A DNA stretch of 64,000 nucleotides from Streptomyces sp. NBC_01481 (GTDB lineage Bacteria > Actinomycetota > Actinomycetes > Streptomycetales > Streptomycetaceae), in NCBI RefSeq assembly GCF_026339995.1, contig NZ_JAPEPT010000005.1:806001-870000 (forward strand), written 5' to 3'. Within the stretch, counting starts at the first letter, position 1; every line of letters starts with the position of its first letter. This document shows, piece after piece, positions 43,191 to 53,365 of this stretch. The position numbers were made by a program, and so were the translations under genes. The notes below the pieces were generated by a model that was given only the letters and a program-made list of their open reading frames with translations, was not told the origin of the DNA and searched no databases.

Positions 43191-45401
43191 TTGTCAAGCG
43201 AGGAATTGCGGCAGGAACAACAATTCGTCTCCCTCGCCCACGAGCGGCTCGCCCAGCTCAGGGCCGAGGCCGAAGCCGCCATGAACGCCACGATCGCGCA
43301 GGTCAGCACCGATCGGCAGGCGCTGGTGGAGCGCGATGTCGGCGTGGCCGAGTACTCCGCCACGCTCTCCGCGCTGAATGCCGCCGACACCGGGCTCTGT
43401 TTCGGGCGCATCGACCGGCGCGACGGAGTGACGTACCACATCGGGCGTACGGGAATCCGGCGCGACGACGCGGAGCGCACTCCGTTGCTCATCGACTGGA
43501 GGGCTCGCGTCGCGCGGCCGTTTTATCTCGCGACCGGATATGAGCCGATGGGGCTGCGCCGCCGCAGGCACATCACCACCCAGGGCCGAACCGTCACCGC
43601 GCTGCACGACGAGATCATGGATCTCGCCGACACCACCCGCACCGGATACGAGTCGCACGACGCCGACGAGGTGTTGCTCGCCGCGCTGAACAGTGCCCGT
43701 ACCGGTCGGATGGGCGACATCGTGTCGACGATCCAGGCCGAGCAGGACCACATCATCCGCGCCCCGCACCGCGGAGTTCTCGTCGTCGAGGGCGGGCCCG
43801 GCACCGGGAAGACCGCGGTCGCGCTGCACCGGGCCGCGTATCTGCTGTACGCGAACCGGGAGCAGCTGGCCAAGCGTGCCGTGCTGATCGTCGGGCCCAA
43901 CCCGGCCTTCCTGGGCTATATCGGCGAGGTGCTGCCCTCGCTCGGTGAGACGGGCGTGCTGCTGGCGACGGTCGGCGAGCTGTTTCCGGGCGTCTCCGTC
44001 ACGGGCACGGACAGCCCCGCCGCGGCGGCCGTCAAGGGCCGCGCGGACATGGCCGGCGCCCTGGCCGAGGCCGTACGGGACCGGCAGGAGGTGCCCGAGA
44101 AGGACGCCCCCGTGGTCATCCGGCACGACGACGGGGATCTGCTGCTCGCCTGGGACATCGCCGTCGAGGCCCGGCACAAGGCCCGCGAGAGTGGCCTGCC
44201 GCACAATCTGGCCCGCCCGCACTTCGTCTTCCGGATCATCGACGACCTGACCACCCAGCTCGCCGACCGGATCGGCGCCGACCCGTACGGCGGTCCGAAC
44301 TTCCTCGGCCCCGACGACATCGCCCAGCTCGGCAAGGCCATCGCCGCCAGCGCCGAGGTGCATGCCGCCATCGCGTCGCTGTGGCCCCCGCTCACCCCGC
44401 AGCAGTTCCTCGCGGACTACCTCGCGCATCCCACGCATCTGCCGGAAGACGACGCCGAGTTGATCCGGCGCACCGGCGGCGGATGGACCGCGGCCGACGT
44501 GCCGCTCCTCGACGAGGCCGCAGAGCTGCTCGGTGAGGACAACTCGGCGGCCCTGGCCGCCGCCGAGGCCGAGCGGGCCCGGCAGATCGCCTACGCGCAG
44601 GGCGTTCTCGACGTCTCGTACGCCTCCCGTACCTACGAGTTCGAGGACAAGCAGGAGATCGACGAGGACGCGTCCGAGGTCCTTGCCGCACACGACATCA
44701 TCGACGCCGAGCGCATGGCCGAGCGGCAGGAGGAGGCCGACCACCGCAGCGCCGCCGAGCGTGCCGCCGCCGACCGGACCTGGGCCTTCGGACACATCAT
44801 CGTCGACGAGGCGCAGGAGCTGTCGGCAATGGCCTGGCGGCTGTTGATGCGGCGCAGTCCGACCCGCTCGATGACACTGGTCGGCGACCCGGCACAGACC
44901 GGTGACCCGGCCGGATGCGAATCCTGGCAGGAGATCCTCGCCCCTTACGTCCAGGACCGCTGGCAGCTGGCCCGGCTCGGCGTCAACTACCGTACGCCCG
45001 CCGAGATCATGGAGTACGCGTCGCAGCGGCGGCGGGCCACCGACCCCGGTTTCGAGCCGCCCCGTTCCATCCGCTCGACGGGTATGGGGCCCTGGGAGCG
45101 GACCGTGCCGCTCGGCGAGGTGGCCTGGATCGCCGCCGAGGAAGCCCCGGAGGAGGGCCGGCTCGCGGTGATCGCCCCGCGCGAGCTGCACGCCGAACTC
45201 GCGGGACTGGAAGAGAACGACGGACCGCTGGATCTGTCCCTGCCCGTGGTTCTCATCGACCCGCGCCAGGCGAAGGGCCTCGAATTCGACACGGTCCTCG
45301 TCGTCGACCCCGACCGGATGAGCGCCAACGACCTCTATGTGGCGCTCACCCGGGCCACCCAGCGGCTCGGGATCATCAGACCGGCCGCAGCCACACCGTA
45401 G
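43191..45401 (+). CDS. helD: HelD-like RNA polymerase-associated SF1 helicase
   Basis: A 736-residue UvrD-type ATPase. The Walker A motif is VVEGGPGTGKTAVALHR at about residues 197-213, the Walker B/DEAQ motif VDEAQELSAMAWRLLM at about residue 538, and motif VI YVALTRATQRLGII near the end. The N-terminal coiled coil (EELRQEQQFVSLAHERLAQL) and overall layout fit HelD, which enters the RNA polymerase channels and recycles stalled enzyme; class II relatives confer rifamycin tolerance. TTG at 43191 follows AGGAGCTGAA. No rifamycin-associated element was seen upstream. Its 3' end overlaps glgB by 26 bases, tail to tail. Confidence 0.87.
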   Translation: MSSEELRQEQQFVSLAHERLAQLRAEAEAAMNATIAQVSTDRQALVERDVGVAEYSATLSALNAADTGLCFGRIDRRDGVTYHIGRTGIRRDDAERTPLLIDWRARVARPFYLATGYEPMGLRRRRHITTQGRTVTALHDEIMDLADTTRTGYESHDADEVLLAALNSARTGRMGDIVSTIQAEQDHIIRAPHRGVLVVEGGPGTGKTAVALHRAAYLLYANREQLAKRAVLIVGPNPAFLGYIGEVLPSLGETGVLLATVGELFPGVSVTGTDSPAAAAVKGRADMAGALAEAVRDRQEVPEKDAPVVIRHDDGDLLLAWDIAVEARHKARESGLPHNLARPHFVFRIIDDLTTQLADRIGADPYGGPNFLGPDDIAQLGKAIAASAEVHAAIASLWPPLTPQQFLADYLAHPTHLPEDDAELIRRTGGGWTAADVPLLDEAAELLGEDNSAALAAAEAERARQIAYAQGVLDVSYASRTYEFEDKQEIDEDASEVLAAHDIIDAERMAERQEEADHRSAAERAAADRTWAFGHIIVDEAQELSAMAWRLLMRRSPTRSMTLVGDPAQTGDPAGCESWQEILAPYVQDRWQLARLGVNYRTPAEIMEYASQRRRATDPGFEPPRSIRSTGMGPWERTVPLGEVAWIAAEEAPEEGRLAVIAPRELHAELAGLEENDGPLDLSLPVVLIDPRQAKGLEFDTVLVVDPDRMSANDLYVALTRATQRLGIIRPAAATP

Positions 45402-47688
45402 CCAGCGGCGGCAGCGTCAGCTGGATGCTCGTCGGCCGGCCGTGCGAGGGGACCGACTCCGGCTTCAGCGGGTCCGGGTTGAGCACATCGCCGCCGCCGT
45501 AGCGGACCGCGTCCGTGTTGAGTACCTCGGTCCACGCCTGGACCGCCTCCGGCACACCGAGGCGGTACTCGTGGCGTACCACCGGGGAGAAGTGGCTCAC
45601 GGCGAGCAGCGGCGCGCCCGTGGCGTCGAAGCGCAGAAAGGCGAAGACATTGTCCTCGGCGGCGTCGCCGTCCACCCAGGCGAAGCCGACGGGGTCCGTG
45701 TCCTGCTGCCACAGCGCGGGGGTGGCGGCGTAGACCGTGTTCAGGTCGCGCACGAGGTCCCGTACGCCGCGGTGGTCCGCCTCCGCGGCGTAGGAGGGAT
45801 CCAGCAGCCACCAGTCGGGGCCGTGGCCCTCCGACCACTCCGCACCCTGGGCGAACTCCTGGCCCATGAAGAGGAGTTGCTTGCCGGGATGCGCCCACAT
45901 GAAGCCCAGATACGCGCGGTGGTTGGCGCGCTGCTGCCACCAGTCGCCGGGCATCTTGCTGACCAGCGCCTGTTTGCCGTGGACCACCTCGTCGTGCGAG
46001 ATCGGCAGGACATAGTTCTCGCTGTACGCGTACACCATCGAGAACGTCATCTCGTTGTGGTGGAACTTGCGGTGCACCGGCTCGTGCGAGACATAGCCCA
46101 GCGAATCGTGCATCCAGCCCATGTTCCACTTCAGGCCGAAGCCGAGGCCGCCGAAACCGCCCGGGCCCACATGGTGGGTGGAGCGGGTGACGCCGTCCCA
46201 GGCCGTGGACTCCTCGGCGATGGTGACGACACCGGGGCAGCGCCGGTAGACCGTGGCGTTCATCTCCTGCAGGAAGGCGACCGCGTCCAGGTTCTCCCGG
46301 CCGCCGTGCTCATTCGGCGACCATTCGCCGTGCTCGCGCGAGTAGTCGAGGTAGAGCATCGAGGCGACCGCGTCGACCCGCAGCCCGTCGATGTGGAACT
46401 CCTCGCACCAGTACGTGGCGTTGGCGACCAGGAAGTTGCGTACCTCCTTGCGGCCGTAGTCGAATTCGAGGGTGCCCCAGTCGGGGTGCGCGGCACGGGC
46501 CGGGTCGTCGTGCTCGTACAGCGATCGGCCGTCGAATTCCGCCAGCGCCCAGTCGTCCTTGGGGAAGTGCGCGGGCACCCAGTCGACCAGCACGCCGATC
46601 CCGGCCCGGTGCAGGGCGTCCACCAGATGGCGGAAGTCGTCGGGGGTGCCCATTCGGGCGGTCGGGGCGTAGAAGCCGGTGACCTGATAGCCCCAGGAGC
46701 CGCCGAAGGGATGCTCGGCGACCGGCATCAGCTCCACATGGGTGAAGCCCAAGTCCTTGACGTACGCGGGGAGTTGGACGGCGAGCTGGCGGTAGGTGAG
46801 GCCGGGCCGCCAGGAGGCGAGATGCACCTCGTAGGCGGAGAACGGCGCCTCGTGCACCGGCCGGTCGGCGCGGTGCGCCATCCACTCCTCGTCGTGCCAC
46901 ACATGGTGGGACTCGGTCACGATCGACGCGGTGGCGGGCGGCACCTCGGTGCGCCGCGCCATCGGGTCGGCCCGCAGGGTGTGCGAGCCGTCCGGGCGGG
47001 TGATGTCGAACTTGTAGAGCGCGCCCTCGCCGACGCCGGGCAGGAACAGCTCCCACACGCCCGAGGAGCCCAGCGAGCGCATCGGATACCCGGTGCCGTC
47101 CCAGTAGTTGAAGTCGCCGACGACCCGCACCCCGCGGGCATTGGGCGCCCACACCGTGAACCGGGTGCCCGTCACCTGCTGGTGCGCCATGGGGTGCGCC
47201 CCGAGCGCCTTCCACAGCTCCTCGTGCCGCCCCTCGCCGATCAGATGCAGGTCGAGATCGCCGAGCGCGGGCAGGAAGCGGTACGGGTCCTGCACCTCCA
47301 TCGCGGTCCCGTCGTATACGACGAGCAGCTGGTACTCCGGGACGGTGCGCAATGGCAGCAGACCCGAGAAGAAGCCGTCACCGTCCTCGTGCAGTTCCGC
47401 CCGCAGCCCCTTGGCGAGCACGGTCACCGACTGAGCGAAGGGACGCAGCACCCGCAGCTCGACACCGCCCCGCATCAAGTGCGCCCCCAGCAGGGAGTGC
47501 GGATCGTGGTGGGAGCCGGTCAGCAGCCGCTCCCGGTCCCCGTCCATGAGCGGCTGCGCGGGCCGGACGCCGTGGCTGCCGCCCGCCCGCGGCCGTGGCG
47601 CGTCCGTGTTCTTGCGGGGCCCGGCGTCGGCCGCCTGCCGGGGGCTGTGGGAGTCGGAGGAATTGCGGGACGGGGGTCGGGCGGTCAC
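45376..47688 (-). CDS. glgB: 1,4-alpha-glucan branching enzyme
   Basis: Creates alpha-1,6 branches in glucan; 770 residues. GH13 layout: N-terminal CBM48-like modules, then the barrel with HLDSG-type motifs visible as HFPKDDWAL, the nucleophile segment GLRVDAVASMLYLDYSREHG, acid/base region TIAEESTAWDG and the transition-state stabiliser ISHDEVVHGK. N-terminal 35 residues (rich in Ser, Pro, Arg) are an extension typical of Streptomyces. GTG at 47688 is the start. Last gene of the glgE-treS-mak-glgB unit, 24 bases after mak. In the GlgE pathway it branches the linear chains made by GlgE. Confidence 0.95.
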   Translation of the reverse strand: MTARPPSRNSSDSHSPRQAADAGPRKNTDAPRPRAGGSHGVRPAQPLMDGDRERLLTGSHHDPHSLLGAHLMRGGVELRVLRPFAQSVTVLAKGLRAELHEDGDGFFSGLLPLRTVPEYQLLVVYDGTAMEVQDPYRFLPALGDLDLHLIGEGRHEELWKALGAHPMAHQQVTGTRFTVWAPNARGVRVVGDFNYWDGTGYPMRSLGSSGVWELFLPGVGEGALYKFDITRPDGSHTLRADPMARRTEVPPATASIVTESHHVWHDEEWMAHRADRPVHEAPFSAYEVHLASWRPGLTYRQLAVQLPAYVKDLGFTHVELMPVAEHPFGGSWGYQVTGFYAPTARMGTPDDFRHLVDALHRAGIGVLVDWVPAHFPKDDWALAEFDGRSLYEHDDPARAAHPDWGTLEFDYGRKEVRNFLVANATYWCEEFHIDGLRVDAVASMLYLDYSREHGEWSPNEHGGRENLDAVAFLQEMNATVYRRCPGVVTIAEESTAWDGVTRSTHHVGPGGFGGLGFGLKWNMGWMHDSLGYVSHEPVHRKFHHNEMTFSMVYAYSENYVLPISHDEVVHGKQALVSKMPGDWWQQRANHRAYLGFMWAHPGKQLLFMGQEFAQGAEWSEGHGPDWWLLDPSYAAEADHRGVRDLVRDLNTVYAATPALWQQDTDPVGFAWVDGDAAEDNVFAFLRFDATGAPLLAVSHFSPVVRHEYRLGVPEAVQAWTEVLNTDAVRYGGGDVLNPDPLKPESVPSHGRPTSIQLTLPPLATVWLRPV

Positions 47689-47712
47689 GGGGTCTGCCTC
47701 CTTGGCGGAAAT

Positions 47713-49101
47713 TCAGTTGGTGGCGGCCAGGCGGTCGATCGCCGCCATCGGCACCGGAAGCCAGTCGGGGCGGTGGCGGGCCTCGTAGACGACCTCGTAC
47801 ACGGCCTTGTCCGTCTCGTAGGCGCGCAGCAGCTCGGGTTCGGTACGGGGATCGGCGCCCGCCGTCTCGGCGTAGCCCTCGCAGTAGGCGGCACGGCAGC
47901 CATCCGCCCAGTTCGGGTTCCACGGGCGGTGGGTGCGGGCCGCGTAGTCGAACGAGCGCAGCATGCCCGCGACATCTATCACCGTGGGCTGCGGCCTGCG
48001 GCGCTCGCCGAGCGGGCGTGCGGGCTCGCCCTCGAAGTCGATGACCGACCAGTGGCCGTCGCCGTGGGAGCCGCCGCCCCGCAGGGTCTGCCCGAGATGG
48101 AGGTCGCCGTGGACGCGCTGGGCCCGCCAGGCGCAACCGCGCCTGCCCAGCGCGGCGATCGCGTCGAAGGCGGCACGCAGCCGCGGAACGTACGGCAGCA
48201 GCGCGGGCACGGCCTGCGCGGCCGCGTCCAGACGTGCCGTCATCGCCTGCGCCAGATGCTCGGCCTGCGGCCGGCGCAGCATCACGGTGGGCAGCTCCTT
48301 CGCCAGGGCCGTGTGCACCTCGGCGGTGACCCGGCCGAGCGCGCGGGCCTCCTTCGTGAAGGCCCCTCCGTCGGCCAGCGATTCGAGCGCGAGCAGCCAG
48401 CCGTCGCGCGAGCCGTGCAGGAACGGCTGCAGCACGCCCAGGGTGTACGGCTCGGGCGCGGTGGCTTCGTACCAGGCGACGGGCGCGGGCACCCGGCCGC
48501 AGCCGGCGCGGGCGAGCGCGAGCGGCAGCTCCAGATCGGGGTTGGAGCCGGGGTGGACCCGGCGGAAGAGCTTGAGGATGTACGCGTCGCCGTACACCAG
48601 CGAGGAGTTGGACTGCTCGGCCTCCAGGGGGCGCGCGGTGAGCCCGCCGGGGATCACCCCGGCCGCCTCGAAGCGGTCGAAGCGCAGCGGCCCGAGCGCG
48701 CCGGGCGTGCGCAGCCGCTCCAGGATCAGCTCGGCCAGGCGTGGGTCGTGCAGGCCCTCGTAGAGCGTCCGCCCGGCGAGCGGACCCTCGGTCAGATGGC
48801 CGATCAGCGCGGGCGCGAGTTGCGGTGGCAGCGTCCGGCGCACACCGAGGAGGAGTTGGTAGCAGTCCTGCGAGGAGAGGGCGGGAAGGCCGGTCTGCTG
48901 GACGCGTACGAGCAGATGCAGCAGCCCCGGACCGGTCTTTGAGTCCAGTGGCAGCAGCTCGGTCGCGGAGACGAGCGAGAAGCCGGTGAGCGGATGGCCC
49001 TTGCCGGCGAACCAGCGCTGTCTTGGCAGCCAGGCGAGCAGCAGGGGCGCGAGGGACGGGAGAAGAGCGACGGGAGTCCGGGTGGATGCAGCCTCCGACA
49101 T
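47713..49101 (-). CDS. mak: maltokinase
   Basis: Phosphorylates maltose (made from trehalose by TreS) to alpha-maltose 1-phosphate with ATP, feeding GlgE. 462 residues; kinase fold related to aminoglycoside phosphotransferases. Catalytic loop HGDLHLGQTLRGG and the Mg-binding VIDFEGEPARPLGERR are intact, and AGMLRSFDYAARTH follows. ATG at 49101 is the start, with AAAGGA ahead. A hairpin terminator (49216-49239) separates it from treS, so it may be expressed partly from a promoter of its own. Confidence 0.93.
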   Translation of the reverse strand: MSEAASTRTPVALLPSLAPLLLAWLPRQRWFAGKGHPLTGFSLVSATELLPLDSKTGPGLLHLLVRVQQTGLPALSSQDCYQLLLGVRRTLPPQLAPALIGHLTEGPLAGRTLYEGLHDPRLAELILERLRTPGALGPLRFDRFEAAGVIPGGLTARPLEAEQSNSSLVYGDAYILKLFRRVHPGSNPDLELPLALARAGCGRVPAPVAWYEATAPEPYTLGVLQPFLHGSRDGWLLALESLADGGAFTKEARALGRVTAEVHTALAKELPTVMLRRPQAEHLAQAMTARLDAAAQAVPALLPYVPRLRAAFDAIAALGRRGCAWRAQRVHGDLHLGQTLRGGGSHGDGHWSVIDFEGEPARPLGERRRPQPTVIDVAGMLRSFDYAARTHRPWNPNWADGCRAAYCEGYAETAGADPRTEPELLRAYETDKAVYEVVYEARHRPDWLPVPMAAIDRLAATN

Positions 49102-49215
49102 GGCATCGCGTCCTTTCCCCGAGATGCACTCCAATGGCGCTGTATGCGCAGAGTGTCCCGGATTACAGCAGTGGCTGTCCGGCGGCGCGCGGGGATGAGG
49201 GGGAGAGTGCCCAGT

Positions 49216-49239
49216 GCGGGGCGGGGGAAACCGCCCCGC
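49216..49239 (-). terminator. hairpin between treS and mak
   Basis: GCGGGGCGG/CCGCCCCGC with a 6-base loop GGGAAA in a 164-bp gap. No T tract, so it may attenuate rather than end transcription. Confidence 0.55.
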
Positions 49240-49265
49240 GGGAGGCACCTCTCGTTACCTGTGCG

Positions 49266-50972
49266 TCAGGCGGTGGCTGCTTCTTTGCGCAGCCGGAACC
49301 AGTAGAAGCCGTGGCCTGCGAGAGTCAGCAGATAGGGCCACTGGCCGATGGCCGGGAAGCGCACGCCGCCGATCAGCTCCACCGGGTGCCGTCCGCCGAA
49401 CGCCCGCAGATCGAGCTCGGTGGGCTGCGCGAACCGGGAGAAGTTGTGCACGCAGAGCACGAGATCGTCCTTGTACTCGCGGGTGAAGGCGAGCACGGCC
49501 GGGTTCGACGAGGGCAGTTCGGTGTATGAGCCGAGGCCGAAGGCGCGGTTCTGCTTGCGGATCTCGATCATCCGGCGGGTCCAGTGCAGCAGCGAGGACG
49601 GTGAGGCCATCGCCGCCTCGACATTGGTGACCTGGTAGCCGTAGACCGGATCCATGATGGTGGGCAGATAGAGCCGGCCGGGGTCGCAGGAGGAGAAGCC
49701 CGCGTTCCGGTCGGGGGTCCACTGCATCGGCGTCCGTACGGCGTCGCGGTCGCCCAGCCAGATGTTGTCGCCCATCCCGATCTCGTCGCCGTAGTACAGG
49801 ATCGGCGATCCGGGCAGCGAGAGCAGCAGTGCCGTGAACAGCTCGATCTGATTGCGGTCGTTGTCGAGCAGGGGGGCGAGCCTGCGCCGGATGCCGATGT
49901 TGGCGCGCATCCGCGGATCCTTGGCGTACTCCGCGTACATGTAGTCGCGCTCTTCGTCCGTGACCATTTCGAGGGTCAGCTCGTCGTGGTTGCGCAGGAA
50001 GATGCCCCACTGGCAGTTCTTCGGGATCGCCGGGGTCTTGGACAGGATTTCCGAGACGGGGTAGCGGGACTCGCGCCGTACCGCCATGAAGATCCGGGGC
50101 ATCACCGGGAAATGGAAGGCCATGTGGCACTCGTCGCCGCCGGCCGGGAAGTCGCCGAAGTAGTCGACGACGTCCTCGGGCCACTGGTTGGCCTCCGCCA
50201 GCAGCACGGTGTCCGGGTAATGGGCGTCGATCTCCTTGCGCACCCGCTTGAGGAAGGAGTGGGTGGCGGGGAGGTTCTCGCAGTTGGTGCCCTCCTGCTG
50301 GTACAGATACGGCACGGCGTCGAGACGGAATCCGTCGATGCCCAGGTCCAGCCAGAAGCGCAGGGCCGAGATGATCTCCTCCTGCACCGCAGGGTTCTCG
50401 TAATTGAGATCGGGCTGGTGGGAGAAGAAGCGGTGCCAGTAGTACTTCTTGCGCACCGGGTCGAAGGTCCAGTTGGACGTCTCGGTGTCGACGAAGATGA
50501 TCCGGGCGTCCTGGAACTGCTTGTCGTCATCCGCCCAGACGTAGTAGTCGCCGTAGGGCCCGTCGGGATCGCTGCGGGACTCCTGGAACCACGGGTGCTG
50601 GTCGCTGGTGTGGTTCATGACGAAGTCGATGATGACGCGCATGCCGCGCTGGTGCGCGGCGTCGACGAACTCCACGAAGTCGGCGAGGTCGCCGAAGTCG
50701 GGGAGTACCGCGGTGTAGTCGGAGACGTCGTAACCGCCGTCCCGCAGAGGGGACTTGAAGAAAGGCGGGAGCCAGAGGCAGTCGACCCCCAGCCACTGCA
50801 GATAGTCCAGTTTGGCGGTGATGCCCTTGAGGTCGCCGATGCCGTCGCCGTTGCTGTCCTGGAACGATCGCACCAGGACTTCGTAGAAGACGGCCCGCTT
50901 GAACCAGTCGGGGTCGCGGTCCTTGGCGGGCGTGTCCTCGAACAGGTCGTGGACGGGCTCATTGACGATCAT
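49266..50972 (-). CDS. treS: trehalose synthase (maltose alpha-D-glucosyltransferase)
   Basis: Interconverts maltose and trehalose. 568 residues, GH13. Motifs: FVMNHTSDQHPWFQESR (region I), GFRLDAVPYLYQQEG with the nucleophile Asp, LLAEANQWPEDVVDYF with the acid/base Glu, and LRNHDELTLEMV. The domain order is barrel then C-terminal beta-sandwich (LCVHNFSRFAQPTELDL). ATG at 50972 overlaps the glgE stop (ATGA at 50969-50972), so the two are co-translated. The length matches the short TreS form without fused maltokinase, which is here a separate downstream gene. Confidence 0.95.
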   Translation of the reverse strand: MIVNEPVHDLFEDTPAKDRDPDWFKRAVFYEVLVRSFQDSNGDGIGDLKGITAKLDYLQWLGVDCLWLPPFFKSPLRDGGYDVSDYTAVLPDFGDLADFVEFVDAAHQRGMRVIIDFVMNHTSDQHPWFQESRSDPDGPYGDYYVWADDDKQFQDARIIFVDTETSNWTFDPVRKKYYWHRFFSHQPDLNYENPAVQEEIISALRFWLDLGIDGFRLDAVPYLYQQEGTNCENLPATHSFLKRVRKEIDAHYPDTVLLAEANQWPEDVVDYFGDFPAGGDECHMAFHFPVMPRIFMAVRRESRYPVSEILSKTPAIPKNCQWGIFLRNHDELTLEMVTDEERDYMYAEYAKDPRMRANIGIRRRLAPLLDNDRNQIELFTALLLSLPGSPILYYGDEIGMGDNIWLGDRDAVRTPMQWTPDRNAGFSSCDPGRLYLPTIMDPVYGYQVTNVEAAMASPSSLLHWTRRMIEIRKQNRAFGLGSYTELPSSNPAVLAFTREYKDDLVLCVHNFSRFAQPTELDLRAFGGRHPVELIGGVRFPAIGQWPYLLTLAGHGFYWFRLRKEAATA

Positions 50973-52969
50973 GATGTGGGTGACCCTCCGATCGGCGGGG
51001 ACGGTCGCAGAGCAACGATGTGCGCGGGCGTGACGCCCGGCTCTAGGCGCACATAGGTGGCTCTGCCCCAGTGATAGGTCTCGCCGGTGAGCTCGTCGCG
51101 CACCGGTGCGCTCTCGTGCCAGTCGAGGCCGAGGTGCGGCATGTCCAACGAGACCGTGGCCTCCTGGGTGTGGTGGGGGTCGAGGTTGGCGACCACGAGC
51201 ACGGTGTTCGAACCCGAAGCGCCCTCGGCGGTTTTCGAGTACGCGATCACCGCCTCGTTGTCGGTCGGGTGGAAGTGGATGTCCCGCAGCTGCTGCAGGG
51301 CGGGGTGCCGGCGCCTGATCCGGTTGAGAGCGGTGATCAGGGGTGTGATGGTGCGGCCCTCGCGCTCCGCCGACTCCCAGTCTCGCGGCCGCAGTTGGTA
51401 CTTCTCGGAGTCCAGATACTCCTCGCTGCCATCCCTCAGGGGAACGTTCTCGCACAGTTCGTATCCCGCGTACACGCCCCAGGACGGCGACATCGTCGCG
51501 GCCAGCACCGCCCGCACCTCGAAGGCCGGGCGCCCGCCGTGCTGGAGATAGGCGTGCAGGATGTCGGGGGTGTTCACGAAGAAATTGGGACGCATGTACG
51601 AGGCGGTTTCGCCGGAGAGCTCGGTGAGGTACTCGGTGAGCTCTTGCTTGGTGTTGCGCCAGGTGAAGTACGTGTACGACTGCTGAAAGCCGATCGCGGC
51701 GAGGGTGTGCATCATCGCCGGCCGGGTGAACGCCTCGGCCAGGAACATCACGTCCGGGTCGCCGCGGTTGATGTCCGCGATCACCTTCTCCCAGAAGACG
51801 ACGGGCTTGGTGTGCGGGTTGTCCACGCGGAAGATCCGTACACCGTGGTCCATCCAGAAGCGCAGCACGCGCACGGTCTCGTTGACCAGACCGCGCATGT
51901 CCGCCTCGAAGGCGATCGGGTAGATGTCCTGGTACTTCTTCGGCGGATTCTCGGCGTACGCGATCGTGCCGTCGGCGCGGTGATGGAACCACTCGGGGTG
52001 CTTCTCCACCCAGGGGTGGTCGGGCGAGCACTGGAGCGCGAAGTCCAGCGCGACCTCCATGCGCAGCTCGCGGGCCGCCTCGACGAAGTGGTCGAAGTCC
52101 TCGAACGTGCCGAGGTCGGGGTGGAGCGCGTCATGGCCGCCGTCGGGGGAGCCGATGGCCCAGGGGACGCCGACATCGTGGGCGCCGGGGGAGAGGGTGT
52201 TGTTCGGGCCCTTGCGGTAGGTGGTGCCGATGGGGTGGACGGGCGGCAGATAGACGACGTCGAAGCCCATCGCGGCGACGGCGGGCAGCCGCTCGGCGGC
52301 GGTGCGGAAGGTGCCGGAGACGGGCGGCGCACCCTCCTTGACGATCGCGCCCTCGGAGCGCGGGAAGAGCTCGTACCAGGAGCCGAACAGGGCGCGCCTG
52401 CGCTCGACGATCAGGGCCAACGGGCGGGAAGCGGTGACCAGTTCGCGCAGTGGGTGACGGTCGAGCGCGGCGGTGGCATCGGGGGCGAGCGCCGCGGCGA
52501 GCCGGGTGGCGGCCGGGCGCTCCTCGTCGCGCAGGGCGTCGACGGCGCCGAGCACGGCCTCGCGGCCGTCGCGCTTGGGGACCCCGGCGGCGGCGCGCTC
52601 GTACAGCTCGGCGCCCTCGGCCAGCACCAGCGCGGTGTCGATACCGGCGGGGATCTTGATCCGGGCGGTGTGCCGCCAGGTGGCGACGGGGTCGCTCCAC
52701 GCCTCGACGGCGTAGGTCCAGCGCCCCTCGGCGTCCGGGGTGACGTCGGCGCCCCAGCGGTCGCTGCCGGGGGCCAGTTCGCGCATGGGAGTCCAGGGGC
52801 CGGGGCGTCCGGTCGGATCGCGAAGGACGACATTGGCGGCGACCGCGTCATGCCCTTCCCGGAAGACGGTGGCGGTGACCTGGAAGGTCTCACCCGTCAC
52901 CGCTTTTGCGGGCCTCCTCCCGCAGTCGACTTGGGGACGGACGTCCAGGACGGGGATACGACCGATCAT
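50969..52969 (-). CDS. glgE: alpha-1,4-glucan:maltose-1-phosphate maltosyltransferase
   Basis: Extends alpha-1,4-glucan from maltose 1-phosphate. About 666 residues. Visible: the N-terminal RIPVLDVRPQVDCGRRPAKA, the barrel segments IFRVDNPHTKP with the nucleophile Asp, FLAEAFTRPAMMHTLAAIGF, and NTPDILHAYLQHGG; these are characteristic of GlgE and separate it from other GH13 enzymes. I start at ATG 52969 because the stretch up to 53080 loses third-position GC; an ATG at 53080 with AGGAG ahead would add 37 residues (MPAARQSS), and some relatives have a comparable extension. First gene of the cluster glgE-treS-mak-glgB; glgP belongs next to it in relatives but is displaced here. Confidence 0.94.
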   Translation of the reverse strand: MIGRIPVLDVRPQVDCGRRPAKAVTGETFQVTATVFREGHDAVAANVVLRDPTGRPGPWTPMRELAPGSDRWGADVTPDAEGRWTYAVEAWSDPVATWRHTARIKIPAGIDTALVLAEGAELYERAAAGVPKRDGREAVLGAVDALRDEERPAATRLAAALAPDATAALDRHPLRELVTASRPLALIVERRRALFGSWYELFPRSEGAIVKEGAPPVSGTFRTAAERLPAVAAMGFDVVYLPPVHPIGTTYRKGPNNTLSPGAHDVGVPWAIGSPDGGHDALHPDLGTFEDFDHFVEAARELRMEVALDFALQCSPDHPWVEKHPEWFHHRADGTIAYAENPPKKYQDIYPIAFEADMRGLVNETVRVLRFWMDHGVRIFRVDNPHTKPVVFWEKVIADINRGDPDVMFLAEAFTRPAMMHTLAAIGFQQSYTYFTWRNTKQELTEYLTELSGETASYMRPNFFVNTPDILHAYLQHGGRPAFEVRAVLAATMSPSWGVYAGYELCENVPLRDGSEEYLDSEKYQLRPRDWESAEREGRTITPLITALNRIRRRHPALQQLRDIHFHPTDNEAVIAYSKTAEGASGSNTVLVVANLDPHHTQEATVSLDMPHLGLDWHESAPVRDELTGETYHWGRATYVRLEPGVTPAHIVALRPSPPIGGSPTS

Positions 52970-53080
52970 GGGATCACCTGAGGGTGGTGCGGGCAGGGCG
53001 GATTGAGCACGTTGGGCATTTATGCGAGGTTTGCTGGTTCTTTGTAGCTGCTCAGTCGACGACTGGCGGGCTGCGGGCAT

Positions 53081-53365
53081 GGCCGCTCCTGTCCGCGTTC
53101 ACTCGGGTGGGCGGAAAGAATGTCGAGAAGGGGTGCGGTGGCATGCGTACCGGGTGAGCCTTCCCACGGTCTTCGGGTGGGCAATCCGGTGGAGTGTTAA
53201 CTACTAGGACGTAGGTGACTGCACAAGACGTGGCGTACGTAATCGGGCACGCGGCCGGGTCCGGGTTGCGGCCGTGGGGTTCGTGCCGGGGGTCCGGGGG
53301 TTGCCCCCGGGGTGTGCAGCACTGCTAGGACGTGGGTGACTGCACAAGACGTGGCGTACGTAATC
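53081..53365. other. non-coding left boundary of the accessory island
   Basis: About 285 bp without a gene upstream of glgE. It contains a 45-bp direct repeat in two copies (see separate entry) and a GC-rich hairpin GTCCGGGGG/CCCCCGG at about 53290-53310. The glgE promoter must lie within the first part, around 53081-53200, where the sequence is less GC-rich. Confidence 0.6.

Noticed and set aside
45337..48942. A 1201-codon plus-strand open frame across glgB and mak
   Set aside because: Antisense shadow: glgB and mak on the minus strand have all catalytic motifs, and the plus product is Arg/Val/His-rich without domains.
53081..53365. The 45-bp repeats as part of a CRISPR array
   Set aside because: Only two copies, 121 bases apart, no regular spacers and no cas genes.
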